Shown one piece after another: positions 53,039-62,747 of a stretch of DNA of 64,000 nucleotides; position 1 is the stretch's first letter; each line of letters starts with the position of its first letter. A program made the translations under genes and the position numbers. The stretch is taken from NCBI GenBank assembly GCA_002730875.1, contig PCBI01000015.1, positions 354,600 to 418,599 on the forward strand, given 5' to 3'. A model generated the notes under the pieces. That model did no database searches. It saw nothing but the letters and a program-made list of their open reading frames with translations, and had not been told where the DNA came from. The DNA comes from Spirochaetaceae bacterium (GTDB lineage: Bacteria; Spirochaetota; Leptospiria; Leptospirales; Leptonemataceae).

Positions 53039-55126
53039 TTATACCCTGGAAAGGCTTACGAACTGCTCCTGGAAGTATTCCAGATCCGGATATCTTCGGA
53101 CAAAGTATTCCGCCTGATTGCGGGCTTCCGACCATCTCTGACGGTCTTTCAGCCATAGAACGTAGTAGTGCCTGGCCACGCCGGAGAACTGACTGGCTTT
53201 CTTAAAGAATCGGTCCGCCCGCTGTTCAAAGCCTGGACGGGCCTGGCGCCCGGCACGAAGCACTGTGTAGAGGAGCACCGCCGCTCGGTTCAATGCCCCG
53301 GCATGGAAGCCAGCTCGGGAGCGATAGGCCGCCAGATCCATCCAGTCCAGAAGCGCCGATCGATCCATGGGATTGGCCACGGATCCCAGGATGTTTCCTG
53401 GACTGCGACGCATGGTATCCGCGCCCTGAAACTCGGCAAATGGCTCCACGCTTTCCAGGGCTTCCTGGGAGGCTTCCGGCCAGTGATTTCGCAAGAGCTT
53501 CAGGTAATTGTCTCTGGATTGCTCGTCCAACTGCGCCAGCGCATGTTTAAGCGCCGACAGGCGAAAGAAGCGATTCCGGGCCGGCATTTCCAGAAGTAGT
53601 TTTAGTACCAGTCGATAGCGCCCCTGCACTCCCGCCAGGTAGATGCACTCGTCTTCGAAGGTGCTGTCGCTGAAGCTTAGTTTATGGCACAATCGAAAAG
53701 CCTGGAACAGATGCCCTCGGTGCAAGAGCTGCAGATAAACCCAGCGCACATTGCGGCGGTCCAGGTCTTCCAGCGGTCGCAGAGCATTTAGATCTTCGGT
53801 ATCCGTGGCTGCCTGAAAAGCCAGGCTGCTTCGCAGACCGCGCATGCTCGGCGAGGGAATTCCCAGAAGGGCGCGATCGTAACCGGCGGACTCTTCATCG
53901 CTCATTCCGTAGATGCGATTCTGTAGCGAATCCTCCAGGCAGGCTGCCAGTAGCGACCGGATTCGACCCAGTTCGCTTCCGCCGGAGATCTCAAAACGAT
54001 ACAGCAGACTGATGGCTTTGTCCAACCGGCCTTTCCAGAATAGGAACCGTAATGTCCAGGAAAGGGCCTCTCTTTCGATGTTGGCCAGACGATCCAGTCC
54101 ACGCTGCATATAACCCGAGGCCGCTGTCTGCAAAATGCTTTCAGTCTTTCGACGGATCTCTGGATCGTGGGCGAACTCCGGCAAAAACAATACGTAGGGA
54201 TGGCTGTTCGCGGCCACGTCCCCGCCCATACCCGAAAAGAACAGATCCGCCGGATCCAACCCGCTCTTTAGATGAGTTCGCAGGAATGCCACGTTTCGGT
54301 AAACATCGAAGAGACCATCTTCCCGGGACACTGCGGATAGGGCCTCTTCGGAGGACCGGGATTCCGCTGCTGCAGAATCCGCATCCTTTCTAGCGCTGGT
54401 AAGGTTCTGGCCGATGGGCACTGGATACTCCGGTATGGAAATTAGAGCAGAATCCACTCTCTGGGATTCCAGGTCAAGAATAGGAGCCAGGGCTTCTTTG
54501 GCGCCGCCCGGCCGTTCGGTTCCAGTCCATCCGGTGCCCCCCTTACCGGACATCTCTTCGCGCCAGGCGGCCGGGATGGATTCGTCCTTGCCGGCAGAGT
54601 CGGCGGAGGCTCGCCCCGTACCCGCCGCTGGTTCGGAAAGCCGGGTTTCGCTTATGGCTACGGGTCGGACTTCGATCTCCTTCACCCAGGACATATCTGT
54701 AGCTGGTTTTGCCGAATGGGATGACAGTTTTTTCGATTCTCTGGAGGCTGCTTCAGCCGGTATTGAGGTCCCCCCTTTACCGGCCGGACTGGCAGCGCCG
54801 GATTCCATGGCAGGGATGGATTCAGTGGCTCCTTGCGCTTCAGCGGCCCCACTCATTGCTTGATCGGCGCCGAAGGAAACCGGGCCGGCATCCGGGGTGG
54901 ATGCCACGGAGTCGCCGTTCTGCGCCTCATTCTCGTCAGAAGAACCCTGCCGAATCAACCCCGGGGGCGGCGCTTTGCGCTTTGCTCGTCCAGGTTTCCT
55001 GGCCAGCCGAACGAGTCCCACTACCAGTAGTATCAGCAGAAGAAGTAGCGCCAGGCCCATGGCCACGGCAATAAGCCACATATCCCCGCCGGTTAGAGTA
55101 TCCTGAATTAGTTTTTGCAGCTTCAT
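53039..55126 (-). CDS. Membrane-anchored protein with long disordered linker and helical-repeat C-terminus
   Basis: About 695 residues from the ATG at 55126; a GTG at 55210 would add 28 residues but lies in the divergent promoter region. One transmembrane helix near the N-terminus (MWLIAVAMGLALLLLLILLV) is followed by about 200 residues rich in Ser/Ala/Gly/Glu and probably disordered. The C-terminal ~400 residues are helical, with TPR-like pairs such as LRFLFWKGRLDKAISLLYRF, YLQLLHRGHLFQAFRLCHKL and VARHYYVLWLKDRQRWSEAR. It resembles a scaffold protein with a cytosolic helical solenoid. It is divergent from the transglycosylase gene. Confidence 0.65.
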   Translation of the reverse strand: MKLQKLIQDTLTGGDMWLIAVAMGLALLLLLILLVVGLVRLARKPGRAKRKAPPPGLIRQGSSDENEAQNGDSVASTPDAGPVSFGADQAMSGAAEAQGATESIPAMESGAASPAGKGGTSIPAEAASRESKKLSSHSAKPATDMSWVKEIEVRPVAISETRLSEPAAGTGRASADSAGKDESIPAAWREEMSGKGGTGWTGTERPGGAKEALAPILDLESQRVDSALISIPEYPVPIGQNLTSARKDADSAAAESRSSEEALSAVSREDGLFDVYRNVAFLRTHLKSGLDPADLFFSGMGGDVAANSHPYVLFLPEFAHDPEIRRKTESILQTAASGYMQRGLDRLANIEREALSWTLRFLFWKGRLDKAISLLYRFEISGGSELGRIRSLLAACLEDSLQNRIYGMSDEESAGYDRALLGIPSPSMRGLRSSLAFQAATDTEDLNALRPLEDLDRRNVRWVYLQLLHRGHLFQAFRLCHKLSFSDSTFEDECIYLAGVQGRYRLVLKLLLEMPARNRFFRLSALKHALAQLDEQSRDNYLKLLRNHWPEASQEALESVEPFAEFQGADTMRRSPGNILGSVANPMDRSALLDWMDLAAYRSRAGFHAGALNRAAVLLYTVLRAGRQARPGFEQRADRFFKKASQFSGVARHYYVLWLKDRQRWSEARNQAEYFVRRYPDLEYFQEQFVSLSRV

Positions 55127-55211
55127 AGAGATCCCATTGAAATCGTTGCATCTGGAACAGGCAAATGTCCGATGGTAGAGTAAGGTTTTTCTCCTTATAG
55201 GATCGGACACT

Positions 55212-57500
55212 ATGATGAAACGAAGCGCAAATCTGGCGGCTCATCTTACTATATTTCTGTTTTTTTTCTGCCACCACCCTTCCCAGGCCCGGCCGCTCTA
55301 TTCGGATCCGTTTGAGATGCTCCGGGCCGGTCGATGGGCCCAGATTCTGCGTCATTTTGAAAGCCGCACGCCGCGCAATAAGTCGGACTTCTATGCGTTG
55401 GCCCGGGCCATGCAACAAAGCAAAGGTCATTCCGGTCTGCAGGCGGTGGCGCCGTATCTAAACGTGGTTCGCCAGGACTGCATGCGCGGAAGCTCCGAGT
55501 CCGATTTAAACCAATGTCTGGACCGAATTCCGGAACATTCGGTACGCGATTTGCTGGAAAGACTGGCCCTTTACAGGGCCCAGGAAGCTTCGCAGAAGGA
55601 ACTGAGTCAGAGCGCCCGCGAAAAGATTCTGTCCAGAGTCGATCTTCGTAAAGGCGATGTCCTGGATCAAAAGATTCTGCAGAAACGCCTGGATATACTC
55701 ATCGACATGAAACAGGTGAGCAAAGCGGCTGCCATCGCGGACAAGTTCGAGCATGTTTCCGGTGACTATACAGAGTTTTTGAAGGGAAGGGCCTACAGAC
55801 AATCCGGCAATACCAACAAGGCCAGGGATTATTTGTTTAAGGCTGCGGAGATGGACCCTCCGGGCTGGCTGATGAAGGCTATCTACTACGAGCTAAAGAA
55901 AAACGACCCTGCTCTGCCCAACGCCTACCAGGATCAGCAGCACTACCGACGTAAGCTGGTCCTGTTTCAACAATACATTCCCTCCAGCTTCTACCGTGAC
56001 AGTGCTACTTTTTCGCCGGAGAATCTAATCGCCACGTCCAATGCGATTACCGTGGAGGCGGATGGCATGGTTCTTCTGGAACTGGGAAAGGAAAAGGAGG
56101 TACTGGAGCTTTCATCCCGCGCCTATACGTTTCTTTCTTCCAAACCGGGAAAGCTACGAACCTGGGCCTATCATCTACGAAAGGCCAATCGGGTTCATGT
56201 TGCCAAACAGCTATTCAAGCGCTTCGAGCATGCAAAAAGCCAGGACGCCTCTTTGTGGCACATCTATCTGGATATTCTGAAGAAATCCGGAAACAAGGAT
56301 GAGTATTTCAAGGAGCTTGTAGCCTATTTGAACGTAAATCATGCGGATTACGAAACCCACGATGAGTTGATTGAGTTTCTCATAGGCGATGACCCGGATC
56401 ATCTGCACTGGGCCGAAAAGCGTTACTGGGACTATGCCCGGTCTATGATGCCCTCCCAGGCCGGAAGCGGGCGTTTCGTGTACTGGCTGTATCGCTACAA
56501 TGAAAAGAACGACCCGGCGGCCAACGAAGAACTGCTCAAGAATTTCTACACTCGCATGCCTGGCTCTTATTACAAACAGGCCTTCTGGGATTTGAATGAA
56601 TCGGCAAAGAAAACCAGCTACCGGGACCACTGGTCCTACGTCCGCGATCAAAGCACTTATCTTGGCTGGGTATCGCGCTACGGCGGAAACGAACAGGCTC
56701 TGGCATTTCTGGCAAAGAAGAATCTCAGCGCCTACTGGAATGAAGATGCAGTGCGCATTCTGCGCGATCTGAAGCGAGACCAGGATTCTATTCCCGAAGA
56801 CATAGTCGAACTGTTTCAGCTGGGCGAATGGCAACTGGGTATGGAGTTCTTCCGGGATAAATACAAAGGCAAGGTAAGCGATTATCAGTTTATGCGCCGG
56901 CTGGCTCAGGTAGGACTTCGCGGAAACACTCTGTTCATTTCCGTCTATTACACCCGGAACCTTCTGCGGGATAGCAAAGTATCGGAAGATCCGTTTACCC
57001 TGCCCCCGGAATTGCTTCGCATACTGTATCCGCGGCCGTACCACACCCTGGTGCAGAAATACGGGGAGACGTTCAAAGTGGATGAGTCCATGGTATACGG
57101 TCTAATGCGTCAGGAAAGCATGTTCAGGGAACTGGCTATCAGCCGCTCCGGCGCCCGAGGATTGATGCAGATCATGCCGAAAACCGGCGAATGGCTGGCC
57201 AGCCGCAGCAATATGCGAAACTACGATTTGCTGGATCCGGAAACCTCCATCCGGCTGGGCTCCATGTTCTTTGCCGATCTGCTGCGCATGTATGATCAGG
57301 ACTTTCGATGGGCTTCCATCGCCTATAACGGAGGTCCCGGCAATCTCAAGAAATGGAAGGCCCGGTACTACAACGGGGACTTCAACCATTTCCTGGAACA
57401 CATCCCCAAAGCCGAAAGCCGCAACTATTGCCGGATTACCCATCAGAATTATATGCATTACTGGATCACAGACCGGATCTACGGCCAGGGCTTGAATTGA
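55212..57500 (+). CDS. Soluble-type lytic murein transglycosylase (Slt70-like)
   Basis: A 762-residue periplasmic enzyme with a signal peptide (SANLAAHLTIFLFFFCH). It has a long helical superhelix of TPR-like repeats (residues ~40-590) and a C-terminal SLT domain. The SLT motifs are VYGLMRQESMFRELAISRSG with the catalytic Glu, GARGLMQIMPKTGEWLA and IAYNGGPGNLKKWK. It cleaves peptidoglycan glycan strands with 1,6-anhydro product formation. The architecture is that of Slt70, extended by about 120 residues in the superhelix. An intrinsic terminator overlaps its stop codon. Confidence 0.9.
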   Translation: MMKRSANLAAHLTIFLFFFCHHPSQARPLYSDPFEMLRAGRWAQILRHFESRTPRNKSDFYALARAMQQSKGHSGLQAVAPYLNVVRQDCMRGSSESDLNQCLDRIPEHSVRDLLERLALYRAQEASQKELSQSAREKILSRVDLRKGDVLDQKILQKRLDILIDMKQVSKAAAIADKFEHVSGDYTEFLKGRAYRQSGNTNKARDYLFKAAEMDPPGWLMKAIYYELKKNDPALPNAYQDQQHYRRKLVLFQQYIPSSFYRDSATFSPENLIATSNAITVEADGMVLLELGKEKEVLELSSRAYTFLSSKPGKLRTWAYHLRKANRVHVAKQLFKRFEHAKSQDASLWHIYLDILKKSGNKDEYFKELVAYLNVNHADYETHDELIEFLIGDDPDHLHWAEKRYWDYARSMMPSQAGSGRFVYWLYRYNEKNDPAANEELLKNFYTRMPGSYYKQAFWDLNESAKKTSYRDHWSYVRDQSTYLGWVSRYGGNEQALAFLAKKNLSAYWNEDAVRILRDLKRDQDSIPEDIVELFQLGEWQLGMEFFRDKYKGKVSDYQFMRRLAQVGLRGNTLFISVYYTRNLLRDSKVSEDPFTLPPELLRILYPRPYHTLVQKYGETFKVDESMVYGLMRQESMFRELAISRSGARGLMQIMPKTGEWLASRSNMRNYDLLDPETSIRLGSMFFADLLRMYDQDFRWASIAYNGGPGNLKKWKARYYNGDFNHFLEHIPKAESRNYCRITHQNYMHYWITDRIYGQGLN

Positions 57501-57522
57501 CAGCCTGGCCTGCGGTTTTTTT
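57483..57522 (+). terminator. Probable intrinsic terminator of the transglycosylase gene
   Basis: GGCCAGG (57483-57489) pairs perfectly with CCTGGCC (57504-57510) around a 14-base loop that contains the stop codon. Five bases later comes a run of seven T (57516-57522). The gap before the T-run makes it weaker than the terminator of the sigma gene. cysS starts 13 bases further on. Confidence 0.5.
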
Positions 57523-57534
57523 CTCACATAGAAC

Positions 57535-59196
57535 ATGAGCTTTTCCGTATTCAACTCACTCACTGGACAAAAAGAGCCCTTTCAGCCCGCTGACCCGGAG
57601 CGAGTGCGGATCTACAACTGCGGACCCACGGTTTATAATTTCAACCACATCGGTAACTTCCGGGCCTATATCTTTGTGGATCAACTGCGTAGGTATCTGC
57701 GATTTAGAGGTTACGGACTGGATCATACATCTAACATCACAGATGTAGATGACAAGATCATAGACAATGCTTTGAAAGAAGGAAAGTCCATCCAGGAGTT
57801 CACTTCTCCGTATGTAGACGCCTTCTTACAGGATCTGGAAACCCTTCGCATTGAATCTGTAGAACACCGACCTAAAGCTACCGAGCATATCGAAACCATG
57901 CTCGAAATGATCGGCGAACTGGATAAGCGGGGCCATACCTACACAGTGGATGGAAACGTCTACTTTAAGCTGAAGTCTTTTCCCGAATACGGGAAGCTCT
58001 CCAAAATTGAGACCCAGCAATTGATGACAGCCGCCGGAGGCCGCTTCGAAGCGGACGAATACGATAAAGAAGACGTGCGGGACTTTGCGCTATGGAAGGC
58101 TCCGGCCAAGAAGGATGAGCCAGCCTGGGAGTCCCCTTACGGCGCCGGTAGACCTGGATGGCACCTGGAATGCTCCGCCATGATTCGAAACATCTACGGT
58201 AAAGATGGAATCGACATACATACCGGCGGAATCGACCTGCTTTTCCCGCACCACGAAAATGAAATCGCACAGAGTTGCGGCGCCTATCCGGGGGAAAACT
58301 TTGTGCGATACTGGATGCACAACGAGCATCTTCTGGTAGAAAGCAAGAAGATGTCCAAATCCCTGGGCAACTTCTTCACATTGCGCGATCTTACCGAAAA
58401 AGACCGGGCCCAGAAGCTGATCGACAGCGGCGTAGCTCCGTCCTGGATTCTGGACTACATTGAAAGCGGATGGATGCCCATTTGCATTCGCTATCTGCTG
58501 AGCGCTACCCATTACAGAAATAAGCTTAACTTTACTTTCGACGGACTCAAGGCGGCCCGAACATCCATCGAGCGAATCCAGCATGCAGTGGATGAGCTCC
58601 TGGAAAAGACCGGCCTGGGCGAGGATGAAATCCAGGAACTGATCTCCGCCAGGCGCCAGGGCAATAAGCCAGGTCAGGGATCGGCCAATCTGGTAAGCAA
58701 GGATTCCCCGTTCTACGATGAACTCCAGGAATTTCTGCATGCCATGGACGATGATTTAAACATCTCTCGCGCCCTGGCTGCCGTATTCGAAGCTGTGAAG
58801 ACGGCCAATACTTTGCTTAGCCGGACAACCGCCGGGGAAGCCGGAAGCGGCGAGTCCGGAGACGCCGCCAGCGGTGATTCCGAAAATGCAAAGCAGGCCG
58901 CCGGAAAATCCAAAACTGGTGCGGACAAGCCAGCCAATGACGTATCCGAATCGCTTAAAGATGCGCTGGTTTTTCTGGCCGCGGTAAACGAAGTTCTGGG
59001 CGTTCTTCGCTTCAGTCCCGAAGAGCAAGGCCTGGACGACGATCTGGCTACAAAGGTAGAGGATCTCTTGCAACAGCGAGCGGATGCCCGTAAGTCCAAA
59101 GACTTCGCCCGGGCGGATGCCATACGGGACGAACTCACTTCCATGGGAATCGAAATCAAGGATACGCCAGAAGGCACCAAATGGCACAGGATTTGA
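57535..59196 (+). CDS. cysS: Cysteinyl-tRNA synthetase
   Basis: A class I synthetase that charges tRNA-Cys. C29 and further zinc ligands bind cysteine; the HIGH-like motif is NHIGN at residues 37-41, and KMSKS appears in SKKMSKSLGNFF. GRPGWHLECSAM and GGIDLLFPHHENE give the rest of the zinc site. At 553 residues it is about 90 longer than E. coli CysS, in part through an Ala/Gly/Ser/Lys-rich insertion near residues 430-475 in the C-terminal helical domain. The stop lies 16 bases inside the next gene. Confidence 0.96.
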   Translation: MSFSVFNSLTGQKEPFQPADPERVRIYNCGPTVYNFNHIGNFRAYIFVDQLRRYLRFRGYGLDHTSNITDVDDKIIDNALKEGKSIQEFTSPYVDAFLQDLETLRIESVEHRPKATEHIETMLEMIGELDKRGHTYTVDGNVYFKLKSFPEYGKLSKIETQQLMTAAGGRFEADEYDKEDVRDFALWKAPAKKDEPAWESPYGAGRPGWHLECSAMIRNIYGKDGIDIHTGGIDLLFPHHENEIAQSCGAYPGENFVRYWMHNEHLLVESKKMSKSLGNFFTLRDLTEKDRAQKLIDSGVAPSWILDYIESGWMPICIRYLLSATHYRNKLNFTFDGLKAARTSIERIQHAVDELLEKTGLGEDEIQELISARRQGNKPGQGSANLVSKDSPFYDELQEFLHAMDDDLNISRALAAVFEAVKTANTLLSRTTAGEAGSGESGDAASGDSENAKQAAGKSKTGADKPANDVSESLKDALVFLAAVNEVLGVLRFSPEEQGLDDDLATKVEDLLQQRADARKSKDFARADAIRDELTSMGIEIKDTPEGTKWHRI

Positions 59197-60035
59197 TCTG
59201 CGGCCGCCAGGCAGCGAAGGCCCTGGATCAGGCCATCCGTAATCCGGAAGGCAATCCGCCGGCCATTCAGATGGTGTACATCTCGGATAGCTTTCCGGCA
59301 AAGCTAAAGAAGGATCTGTCAGCGCTTCTGGGCAAAGGTCCGGTGCAAACCGTTAGCGGCGCCGAGCTTTCCAAAATGACCGATCTTCGTCACCAGGGGA
59401 TTGTGATTCGCCTCAAAGCGCCGCTCAAATCCGGCGGCCTGGAAACAAAAGAAACGGGCCTGAAAACGGCTCTCGCGGAAAAACCTGGTCTGTATATCAT
59501 GCTGGATCGTATCCAGGACGAGCAGAACCTGGGAAGCATTGCACGGAGCGCCGAAGCCCTGGGCGTGCGCGGATTGATCATTACCGGAAAAGGGGCAAGA
59601 CCTGGCAGCGTGGCTGCAAGGGTTAGCGCCGGGGCTACAATGCTACTTCCCATCTTTGAAACCAGCTCCCAGTCAGTCGTGAAAACAGCGCGATCGCTCA
59701 ACTACTGGCTACTGGGCGCGGATTACGATCCGAGTCAGGAAGAGGGAGAGTCGATCAGCACCGCCGAAACCAGCGGAGCGCAGTCATCCGTCCAGCGGAC
59801 AGGGGCGACTGACACAGCCAGCCTCGATTGCTGGAGTCTGGACAAGCTTCCCTCCTCCGATCGGTTCATCCTGGTCATTGGAAGCGAAGGCGACGGTTTA
59901 AAATCGTCACTGCTGGAGCAGTGCGACTACAAGATACACATCCCTTTGCGCGGGCGTACCGCTTCTTTGAATGCGGGAGTGGCCGCGGCCATTCTTACGG
60001 ATCGTCTGATGCAGTTTCTTCTGCGGCAAAAGTAG
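59181..60035 (+). CDS. rlmB: TrmH/SpoU-family RNA 2'-O-methyltransferase (RlmB-like)
   Basis: A 284-residue SPOUT methyltransferase with a trefoil knot. Motif 1 is LDRIQDEQNLGSIARSAEAL, motif 2 FILVIGSEGDGLKSSLLEQC and motif 3 IPLRGRTASLNAGVAAAI. An N-terminal L30e-like substrate-binding domain precedes them. RlmB methylates G2251 of 23S rRNA; closely related TrmH proteins methylate tRNA, so the target is a family-level guess. A Ser/Thr/Glu-rich insertion (about 59735-59830) separates motifs 1 and 2. It overlaps cysS by 16 bases, the same neighbour seen in many genomes. Confidence 0.88.
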   Translation: MAQDLICGRQAAKALDQAIRNPEGNPPAIQMVYISDSFPAKLKKDLSALLGKGPVQTVSGAELSKMTDLRHQGIVIRLKAPLKSGGLETKETGLKTALAEKPGLYIMLDRIQDEQNLGSIARSAEALGVRGLIITGKGARPGSVAARVSAGATMLLPIFETSSQSVVKTARSLNYWLLGADYDPSQEEGESISTAETSGAQSSVQRTGATDTASLDCWSLDKLPSSDRFILVIGSEGDGLKSSLLEQCDYKIHIPLRGRTASLNAGVAAAILTDRLMQFLLRQK

Positions 60036-60051
60036 CCACTACCGGCCGGAT

Positions 60052-60290
60052 TCAAAGCAAGGGCTCCGGCTTCAGCGATTCGCAGTAATCCAGCCCGACT
60101 ATTATGCCCGCCAGATATCTATCGCAGTCTTCCCGGGTGGTGGTGTTTCCTTCCGAATCAGTGGTGCCGATTCTTGCTTCGCAACCCGGGTAAAGGGTGA
60201 GAAAGGCCCAATACTCCTCGCGGCACTCGTCATAGGGTTCAGTATTGGGCGTACAGGCTCCGAAGAGGAGCAGGGTCAACAGGATGGAGC
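60052..60290. repeat. Duplicated segment, partner at about 63370-63610
   Basis: The two Cys-rich lipoprotein genes are direct duplicates at the DNA level, with long identical blocks (for example around 60128-60162 and 63448-63482) and about 85% identity by eye. Similarity fades inside the signal-peptide region. The copies are about 3.3 kb apart in the same orientation. Confidence 0.8.
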
Positions 60291-60321
60291 AGTATATAGG
60301 TTTTGCTGTCTTGCTGTGCAT
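60052..60321 (-). CDS. Small Cys-rich lipoprotein (copy 1)
   Basis: An 89-residue protein with signal peptide and lipobox LLLFGAC. The mature part contains four further cysteines in DECREE, YPGCEAR, REDCDRY and DYCESLK, enough for two disulphides. The start is the ATG at 60321; an upstream ATG at 60375 lies inside the next gene and would bury the signal peptide. A closely similar copy lies at 63304-63678, with most of the mature sequence identical. Here the gene ends in TGA directly after EPLL, whereas the other copy reads through. It follows the 762-residue lipoprotein gene. No family is recognised. Confidence 0.72.
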   Translation of the reverse strand: MHSKTAKPIYCSILLTLLLFGACTPNTEPYDECREEYWAFLTLYPGCEARIGTTDSEGNTTTREDCDRYLAGIIVGLDYCESLKPEPLL

Positions 60322-60325
60322 AGTA

Positions 60326-62614
60326 TTACCACACGACCTCAAATGTCTTGTCCTGGTATGAGCCAAAACGATCAAAGCCGCGAATTGTAACGGTGCCCCG
60401 TCCGTGCGGCTCCAGAATACTCCAAACAGTGATGATCTTTACGGTGTGCATGGAAGTCTTGTAAGCCAAAAGGTTTTCCATGCCGACCACCAGAAAATCT
60501 CCTGCGCTGGGAGGAAAATCATCTTTATCCACAACATATACGGTCATGTTCCATTCTGCTGTTCCCCAGGCAGGAAATCCCATCACATGGCCGCCCACAA
60601 CTATGCGCTCCAGGTAGGTAACGGCTCCTACATCCGGCGGATGGTTGATCTTGCCCGGCCATTCCAGAGGAACGTTTATTGTATTGAGCAGTCCCTGTTC
60701 ATCCTGTAGAAGTATATTGAACGAAGTACGATGCGTAGTCGCCCCATAGATCGGACCGGTAAAGATGAATTTACTGCCGTCCTGCTCTATATACCCTACG
60801 TCGGGCATGTCATGTCCAACAAAGACTTTCTGAGTGTCTCCATCCGGATCGGTATAGTTGAGGAAGATATCCACTTGCATGGCTTCATCGATTCTCCCAA
60901 TATTGATACCCCTGGGCGTACCAAAAGAAGTGTATCCGAGGGGAGGAATTTCTGTAGCAGGCGGCACTGGCCAGTTTGGCGCCGGCAATTCCGGAATCGG
61001 GGTGCGGGGGAAATGTTGAACCGAAGCGAAAAACTGCGGTTGTGCTATATACAGCAGGTTATGGAGCAACATGTAATCCAATCCGTTAAACTTAACTTCT
61101 TTATAGGGATCTCCCGGTTGGTTCTGCTGTGCAGCCTCGCGAATGAACCGGTTTTCAGATCCCCAGCCTGCGATTAGTGCCGGCGGCCTATCGGGCCCCA
61201 CTTCCGGACCAGCATAGGGTGCGCTTTCCAGGATGTGACGAGCGTCTCGACTCAGGTCAGGATGCAGGTTGCCCGGAGAATAATGCAGAACATAGTTCAA
61301 GATAGGATACAAGGTGAAACCTTCATAGCTTGCCAGCTGCCTCAGCGAGTGATTGGTGGTAGCTCCCCAGCCATCTCCCACTGCAGCCAGATTCATGATC
61401 ATATGCAGGTTGTCCGCAGGTGAATTGTTTAGCTGGGCAATGGGCTGAAAGGCCGGCGCTGAAGACTGAAGGAAGTGCCACACCTGATCAAACAACAAAG
61501 GTTCCGGTAGCGTACGATCATTAATGAAGCGGTCGGCATAAACAAAGCCTCTTGAGAATGGCCTTGCATCGCCGCCGCGCTGGACAACATCCAGATCGTC
61601 CCAGTCCGCCGGATGCCAGGGATCAAACCAGGGGATCGGTCCAAAGTGTTGGATTTTCGGAGTGACGGGCTCTTTGATTAGCCATTCGTTGCCTCGAGAG
61701 ACCCAGTCCATGATTTTTCTAGCCTGATTCTGACTGTAGCGCTTGAGGCCAACCCCGTTGTACTGAATATCTCCGGGGACCAACCGCTTGACCAGCGACA
61801 AGCCCATCAAGACATGAATAACCTGGTCCTGGCTCATCTCTTTGTTGTGCTGACCGGCCGGCCGAATGCTTTCAGAAGGTTCATTTAAGTCGAAAGCCAT
61901 AACACGGTCCGATTGCATGAAATCGAAGCCCAGAGCACGTCCGCTTTCCGCGCCGACATCGTCCCGGACAAAAAAGCCTGGAGAGTCGGGCCATTCGTAG
62001 CCCTCGGAGCCTATAAGTTTATTCAATGAAACCGGGTGAACCTCCCACATTCTTTGTTCACCAAATCTATCCAAGCGCTCCAGAGCAATGAGCGAACAGT
62101 ATAACTCCTTGGTTGCGTTATTGAGGTCCGTCTGGTCGCCGAAACCCCCATAAAGACTCGGATTGCGCAACATGAATATCTCGGTGGCGAGAATCCCTAT
62201 GTACCAGCCAAGCTTGATGGTGGCATCTCCCCAGTAGCCTGCTCTACTTGACTCACTGGATCCAGGAAAATAGGACACAATCCTTTCCACCGGAATACAG
62301 TCCCCGTCGGCAACTCCGTATGTCATGAATTGCTCACGAAGTCTCACGCGGTAGTTCCAATACCTGGAGACATTGGTATTAGCCTCCCCGGCCAGCGTGC
62401 CGGGCATAAACGGTTGATAGTCCCCGGTGACAATCAAACGATTATCTCGGGCCATGGAAGTCAGCAAATTAGAGAGTAACGCCGTTTCGCTGTTCTCCCT
62501 GCTACAGGAAAGGGATAGCAGATTACCTATCGTCAGAAATAGGAGTGCCCGAAAGGAGACCCATCTATTCAATCTTTTCTTTGAAAATCCTGTCTTTCTC
62601 TTCGCCACTTCCAT
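60326..62614 (-). CDS. Large lipoprotein with C-terminal Ig/cadherin-like domains, function unknown
   Basis: A 762-residue protein with a basic n-region and lipobox LLSLSC, so it is probably a surface or periplasmic lipoprotein. The first ~500 residues are helical and Trp/Tyr-rich, without a recognised motif. From about residue 575 there are beta-sandwich repeats: VDIFLNYTDPDGDTQKVFVG has the DPDGD calcium-type loop of bacterial Ig/cadherin-like domains, followed by FNILLQDEQGLLNTINVPLE and WNMTVYVVDKDDFPP. The 5' leader carries a small hairpin, CCGTAC/GTACGG (62624-62639). It lies upstream of the copy 1 lipoprotein gene on the same strand. Confidence 0.68.
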   Translation of the reverse strand: MEVAKRKTGFSKKRLNRWVSFRALLFLTIGNLLSLSCSRENSETALLSNLLTSMARDNRLIVTGDYQPFMPGTLAGEANTNVSRYWNYRVRLREQFMTYGVADGDCIPVERIVSYFPGSSESSRAGYWGDATIKLGWYIGILATEIFMLRNPSLYGGFGDQTDLNNATKELYCSLIALERLDRFGEQRMWEVHPVSLNKLIGSEGYEWPDSPGFFVRDDVGAESGRALGFDFMQSDRVMAFDLNEPSESIRPAGQHNKEMSQDQVIHVLMGLSLVKRLVPGDIQYNGVGLKRYSQNQARKIMDWVSRGNEWLIKEPVTPKIQHFGPIPWFDPWHPADWDDLDVVQRGGDARPFSRGFVYADRFINDRTLPEPLLFDQVWHFLQSSAPAFQPIAQLNNSPADNLHMIMNLAAVGDGWGATTNHSLRQLASYEGFTLYPILNYVLHYSPGNLHPDLSRDARHILESAPYAGPEVGPDRPPALIAGWGSENRFIREAAQQNQPGDPYKEVKFNGLDYMLLHNLLYIAQPQFFASVQHFPRTPIPELPAPNWPVPPATEIPPLGYTSFGTPRGINIGRIDEAMQVDIFLNYTDPDGDTQKVFVGHDMPDVGYIEQDGSKFIFTGPIYGATTHRTSFNILLQDEQGLLNTINVPLEWPGKINHPPDVGAVTYLERIVVGGHVMGFPAWGTAEWNMTVYVVDKDDFPPSAGDFLVVGMENLLAYKTSMHTVKIITVWSILEPHGRGTVTIRGFDRFGSYQDKTFEVVW

Positions 62615-62747
62615 GCGCCCACCCCGTACTTCTGTACGGCCTATTCACGCACACCCATATGTTTTCTCAACCATCTTTTTATTTTTTTGCTTATCCTAAT
62701 GATTATCCATTCTCCAATTCCGTTCCGGCAACCAGACGCTCGCTTCC

